Position numbers and translations under genes: made by a program. The notes beneath the pieces are model-generated. The model made no database searches, was not told the DNA's origin, and saw only the letters and a list, made by a program, of their open reading frames with translations. Of a DNA stretch of 9,625 nucleotides, positions 6,884-9,625 are shown in pieces (position 1 is the stretch's first letter; every line of letters starts with the position of its first letter). Source of the stretch: Ignavibacteriaceae bacterium (GTDB lineage: Bacteria; Bacteroidota; Ignavibacteria; Ignavibacteriales; Ignavibacteriaceae); NCBI GenBank assembly GCA_019912505.1, contig JAIOIM010000171.1, positions 1 to 9,625 on the forward strand. Direction: 5' to 3'.

Positions 6884-7285
6884 ATGAAAAGATTAATACT
6901 CGGAATAACTGCTGCTATATTGATGACGGTATTTAGCGCATGTTCTACGGTACTAAACACAACAACACAAAATATCGATTTAAAAACAACTCCTCCAAAC
7001 GCCAACATAACCATAGACGGTAAAAAGTTCGGAACATCTCCGCAAATAATAAATATTGACCGCGGGCGCGATCATGTGGTGAGGTTTGAACTTGACGGGT
7101 ATGATTTATATGAAATTCAACTTACAAAGAAAATGTCATCCTGGTTCTGGCTTAATGCGCTCAACGGATTTATCCCCGGAATGGTAATTGACTGGTTTAC
7201 AGGCTCAATGTATTATTTACTGCCGAACGAAATTGTTGCAGATTTAACGCCCGCAAAAGTGGAAGAAACAAAAAAGAGGAGATAA
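6884..7285 (+). CDS. PEGA-domain lipoprotein
   Basis: This 133-residue protein has a signal peptide ending in a lipobox (FSAC; Cys20 lipidated), so it is probably anchored in the envelope. Residues about 31-81 form one PEGA-type beta domain: LKTTPPNANITIDGKKFGTSP, then a GRDHVVRFELDGYD return matching the usual 'Pp.A.v.idG...G.tP...l..G.h.v.....GY' pattern. The C-terminal third (86-114) is aromatic and hydrophobic (SSWFWLNALNGFIPGMVIDWF, TGSMYYLLP). It resembles the glycine/aromatic tail seen in small Gram-negative lipoproteins rather than a clean membrane helix. The protein ends in a basic ETKKRR. PEGA domains are thought to mediate surface or peptidoglycan-proximal binding; the role here is unknown. 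The ribosome site is weak (CGGA close to the ATG). The gene is solitary, with the opposing kinase gene downstream. Confidence 0.85.
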   Translation: MKRLILGITAAILMTVFSACSTVLNTTTQNIDLKTTPPNANITIDGKKFGTSPQIINIDRGRDHVVRFELDGYDLYEIQLTKKMSSWFWLNALNGFIPGMVIDWFTGSMYYLLPNEIVADLTPAKVEETKKRR

Positions 7286-7292
7286 AAATTAT

Positions 7293-7326
7293 TGATCAAA
7301 TGAGCGTTGATTAATTGATTTGATCA
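7293..7326. terminator. AT-rich inverted repeat downstream of the PEGA gene
   Basis: TGATCAAAT (7293-7301) and ATTTGATCA (7318-7326) are perfect 9-bp inverted repeats separated by 16 nt, in the gap between convergent genes. On the - strand the stem is followed by ATAATTTTTATC, so it could end the kinase transcript about 65 nt past its stop. On the + strand the tail (TTTGAAATTG) is a poorer fit. The stem is mostly A/T and thus weak. Each arm contains the palindrome TGATCA, so a protein-binding site is an alternative. Confidence 0.35.
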
Positions 7327-7337
7327 TTTGAAATTGG

Positions 7338-7381
7338 GGCTTTGATGATAAAGCCTGAAGAATATTGGTAAAAGCTTTTTT
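7338..7381 (+). terminator. Weak terminator-like hairpin after the PEGA gene
   Basis: GGCTTT (7338-7343) and AAAGCC (7350-7355) form a 6-bp stem with a 6-nt loop. A six-T run occurs at 7376-7381, immediately after AAAAGC (7370-7375). The GCTTT arm could therefore also pair with that later AAAGC, placing the T-run directly at the stem base as expected for intrinsic termination of the + strand PEGA transcript. The two pairings are mutually exclusive and both are short. Confidence 0.35.
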
Positions 7382-7392
7382 GTATATCAGTA

Positions 7393-9378
7393 TCAAGCGG
7401 AAGGTAAAGTAAATATAAATTTACTGCCTTTACCAACTTTACTCTCTACCCGAATATTACCACTGTTCTTTTCAATCAGCTCTTTGCAAAGTAATAGACC
7501 CAAACCGGTTCCGAGTTCGTTTGCCGTCCCTTTTGTGCTTACATTTTCGTCAATCTTAAATAATTTATCTACAATATCCTGCCTTATCCCAATGCCTGTA
7601 TCTGCCACTGATATTTCAATTAAATCAGCTTTGGGTTTTGCTGAGAGAGTAATTTTACCACCTGCGTTTGTAAATTTTATTGCGTTAAATACTAAATTTC
7701 TAATTACGGTGGATAGCATATTTTTATCGGCATTAACAATTATTTTTTCGTCAATAGACAAATCCAAGGTAATCTTTTTATTCACGGCTGTTTGTTTTAA
7801 TAAAGAAATTGTAAGCTGCGAATCCTGCAAAAGGTTAAAGGCAGTAGGGTTAAAACTGATTCTACCGGTTTGTATTCTCGACCACTCAAGCAAATTTTCT
7901 AAAAGCGAAAATGTGTTACGGCTTAGTTCGTCAATATGTTTTATAAAAAGTTTTTTTTCTTCTTCTAACAAAGTTGCATACTCGGTTGTTAAAATATGGA
8001 GGTAACCGAGTAGTCCCTGGAATGGACTTTTTAGGTCATGCGCAACGATTGAAAAAAATCTATCTTTTGTATGATTTAATTCTTTTAGTTCCTCGGTATA
8101 TTTTATAATGGCTTCGGAGTTTCTTTTTCTTTCTATTACCAACGCTATTTGTTCTGAAACGAAAATTAAAACTTGCTTTTCTGCTTCGCCGTAAGTTTTA
8201 GGGTTTTCATAGTCTTGCACTACAATAACACCAATTGCTTTTCCGCTTACTTTAAGTGGAACCCCCAACCAAATTTCGGTGGGTGTGCCGATAAGTTCAA
8301 CTTCGCCGCTTTCACGTAATGCTAAATCTTTTTCTGCGTCAACCAATATCGGTTCGCCTGTTCTTAAAACGTATTCAGTCAATCCTTTCCCAAGTTTTTT
8401 TGGTTCATAATGAGGATCATACTCATCTACCATATAGGGAAACGAAAGTAACTCCAGCACATCATCATAAACAGCAATATAAATATTTTTTACAATCATC
8501 AATGTTGCCACAACTTCATGTATCTTTTTGTACAACATCTCCATATCGGAGGCTCTGTGTGTCGATTCCGAAATTTGATAAAGAGCATCACGCAGCCGCT
8601 CTGATTTTTTTTGTTCTGTAATATCTCTCCACGCGGTATGAAGAATAATATTCTCGCCATCAATTTTTATAGTAGTTAGCAGTACTTCAACAGGGAAAAC
8701 CTCACCGTCAGCTTTTATATGATTCCACTCAAAACGATGGCTTCCTTTTTCAAGAGCGATGTTCATCATCTCATTTGCTTTTTCAAAAGAAGTTTTTCCA
8801 TCAGGCTGCATTTCGGGCGATAATTCTGATGGGTGGGTATTAAGTAATTCAGTTTTGTTTTTATAACGCAGCAATTTAACGGTTGCTTCGTTACAGTCGA
8901 TAAAATTGCCGTTAGAAATTATTAAGTGTGCATCACCCGATTTTTCAAACAAATCCCGATATTTATTCTCACTTTCCTGTTGAACTTTTTCCAGGTGCTT
9001 TCGCTCGGTAATATCCCGAAAATTCCAAACCCGTCCTACAATTTCATCTCCCAATTTTTGCGGGAATGAGAGCCTTTCAAAATATCTGCCGTCTTTAAAT
9101 TCCAAAATGTCATAACTCTCTAATTCAGGCTTCGCATAAAGTTCTTCAACCTTTTTTATAAATAAGTCAGGGTCTTTAAGTTGATCTAAAATAAATGCTA
9201 ATAATTTTTTGTCATTTTTAGAATCAATAAGTGCTTGAGGTATGTTCCATAACTTTGCGAACTTTTTATTCGACTTTGAAACTATACCTTGACTATCTAC
9301 AACAAGGATTCCGTCTGCTGTTGACTCTATAACAGAATCAAGGAGTGAATTGATGAAACTTTTTTCTCTATTTTCCAT
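7393..9378 (-). CDS. Soluble PAS-PAS-GAF sensor histidine kinase
   Basis: This 661-residue (from the ATG at 9378) two-component kinase has no transmembrane segment, so it should sense a cytoplasmic or diffusible cue. The order is PAS 1 (about 10-125, ending NFRDITERKH), PAS 2 (about 135-258, ending AWRDITEQKK), GAF (about 265-417, with LGKGLTEYVLRTGEPILV and WLGVPLKVSGKAIGVIVV), HisKA with phospho-acceptor His447 in IVAHDLKSPF, and HATPase with the N-box RNLVFNAIKFT, G1 DTGIG and G2 GTGLGL. All catalytic boxes are intact. No receiver domain or response-regulator gene is in the window, so its partner is unknown. AGGAGG ends 5 nt before the ATG at 9378; the longer GTG start at 9384 would overlap that site and is less likely. 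The start overlaps the stop of an upstream membrane protein gene by 11 nt. The ligands of the PAS and GAF domains cannot be inferred. Confidence 0.93.
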   Translation of the reverse strand: MENREKSFINSLLDSVIESTADGILVVDSQGIVSKSNKKFAKLWNIPQALIDSKNDKKLLAFILDQLKDPDLFIKKVEELYAKPELESYDILEFKDGRYFERLSFPQKLGDEIVGRVWNFRDITERKHLEKVQQESENKYRDLFEKSGDAHLIISNGNFIDCNEATVKLLRYKNKTELLNTHPSELSPEMQPDGKTSFEKANEMMNIALEKGSHRFEWNHIKADGEVFPVEVLLTTIKIDGENIILHTAWRDITEQKKSERLRDALYQISESTHRASDMEMLYKKIHEVVATLMIVKNIYIAVYDDVLELLSFPYMVDEYDPHYEPKKLGKGLTEYVLRTGEPILVDAEKDLALRESGEVELIGTPTEIWLGVPLKVSGKAIGVIVVQDYENPKTYGEAEKQVLIFVSEQIALVIERKRNSEAIIKYTEELKELNHTKDRFFSIVAHDLKSPFQGLLGYLHILTTEYATLLEEEKKLFIKHIDELSRNTFSLLENLLEWSRIQTGRISFNPTAFNLLQDSQLTISLLKQTAVNKKITLDLSIDEKIIVNADKNMLSTVIRNLVFNAIKFTNAGGKITLSAKPKADLIEISVADTGIGIRQDIVDKLFKIDENVSTKGTANELGTGLGLLLCKELIEKNSGNIRVESKVGKGSKFIFTLPSA

Positions 9379-9625
9379 ATTCACCTCCTTTGCATTTTTT
9401 TATTGCGTTACACAGAGAAGCATCTATTTTGAAAAGGATAAGAGAGGGAAATAATAGGATCACAAAAATAAATTCGGTTTTGATAAAAAGCGGCAGCCAG
9501 ATGGGAAGCCCGCTAAACAAAGATTGCATGACCAACGTCAAAAAAGTAACTGTATTGGTTATTGCAAAAAGAATAATAATTAAAAGAAATACTATACTCT
9601 TTTTCTCATCATAAACAGTTTTATT
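9368..9625 (-). CDS. C-terminal part of a membrane protein, coupled to the kinase (partial)
   Basis: Reading the - strand from the window edge gives 85 uninterrupted codons ending in TAG at 9370-9368. After NKTVYDEKK the peptide has two clear hydrophobic segments, SIVFLLIIILFAITNTVTF and, after GLPIWLP, LFIKTEFIFVILLFPSLILF. It then has a short polar tail with two cysteines (LCNAIKKCKGGEYGK). No ATG, GTG or TTG occurs in the first 28 codons, so the gene starts beyond the window. The stop overlaps the kinase start by 11 nt, the usual signature of coupled genes. I do not recognise the family. A + strand frame also covers this DNA (9390-9614) but is basic, lacks features, and runs against the flanking gene. 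The hydrophobic organisation and the coupling favour the - strand, though short AT-rich frames can look hydrophobic by chance. Confidence 0.6.
   Translation of the reverse strand, partial: NKTVYDEKKSIVFLLIIILFAITNTVTFLTLVMQSLFSGLPIWLPLFIKTEFIFVILLFPSLILFKIDASLCNAIKKCKGGEYGK
9384..9389 (-). promoter_or_regulatory. Strong ribosome binding site (AGGAGG) that fixes the kinase start
   Basis: AGGAGG, extended to AAAGGAGGTG, sits 5 nt before ATG 9378-9376. It is by far the best Shine-Dalgarno in the window. It excludes the GTG at 9384, whose first base is the last G of the motif. The site lies inside the last codons of the upstream membrane protein gene, so ribosomes finishing that gene would be placed on the kinase start. 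Confidence 0.85.

Noticed and set aside
8550..8562. CTCTGTGTG inside the kinase gene as another repeat copy
   Set aside because: It lies in the kinase coding sequence (codons for STHRAS), is a short match, and has no phased neighbours.
9390..9614. Plus-strand 74-codon reading frame at the right edge
   Set aside because: It is basic and featureless, and has no good ribosome site. It lies opposite a - strand frame that is hydrophobic in two clean segments and overlaps the kinase start in the way coupled genes do.

Overview
The window reads as chromosomal DNA of a low-GC bacterium with a Gram-negative type envelope. Two lipobox lipoproteins, a Tat-type signal peptide and diaminopimelate (DAP) metabolism all point that way. 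My best guess is the Bacteroidota/Ignavibacteria side of the tree. The reasons are protein style (RRKNFIK-type Tat leader, PEGA lipoprotein, soluble PAS/PAS/GAF histidine kinase) and two promoter-like sites resembling the Bacteroidota TTTG/TAnnTTTG pattern. This is an inference; there is no rRNA or other decisive marker. No phage, CRISPR, integrase or transposase gene is visible.

Positions 106-5433 (+) hold a tightly packed four-gene cluster, probably one operon: lysA (DAP decarboxylase), a Tat-type LD-carboxypeptidase of the S66/MccF class, a small lipoprotein of unknown function, and priA (replication restart helicase). The gaps are 3, 12 and 0 nt. The first two genes both touch DAP/murein tetrapeptide metabolism; the lipoprotein and priA have no obvious link to them. 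A GC-rich hairpin without a T-run lies between priA and the convergent Yip1-family membrane protein gene (5472-6287, -).

Positions 6288-6883 are non-coding (596 bp). At the centre is an unusual dyad-symmetric element: four CTCTGTG-type heptamers and four CACAGAG-type heptamers, each set spaced exactly 10, 11 and 10 bp and mirrored around one point. This is the most striking structure in the window and looks like a dispersed extragenic repeat or a phased binding/hairpin element.

Positions 6884-7285 (+) encode a PEGA-domain lipoprotein. It is convergent with a soluble PAS-PAS-GAF-HisKA-HATPase sensor kinase (7393-9378, -), and the 107-bp gap between them carries inverted repeats. A strong AGGAGG site fixes the kinase start at an ATG two codons inside the longest frame. 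The kinase start overlaps the stop codon of a further minus-strand gene that runs off the right edge: 85 residues of a two-helix membrane protein, likely translationally coupled to the kinase.

Most of the window is ordinary housekeeping and envelope content. The items that merit follow-up are the phased heptamer palindrome, the coupled membrane protein/kinase pair, and the unknown lipoprotein placed between murein and replication-restart genes.
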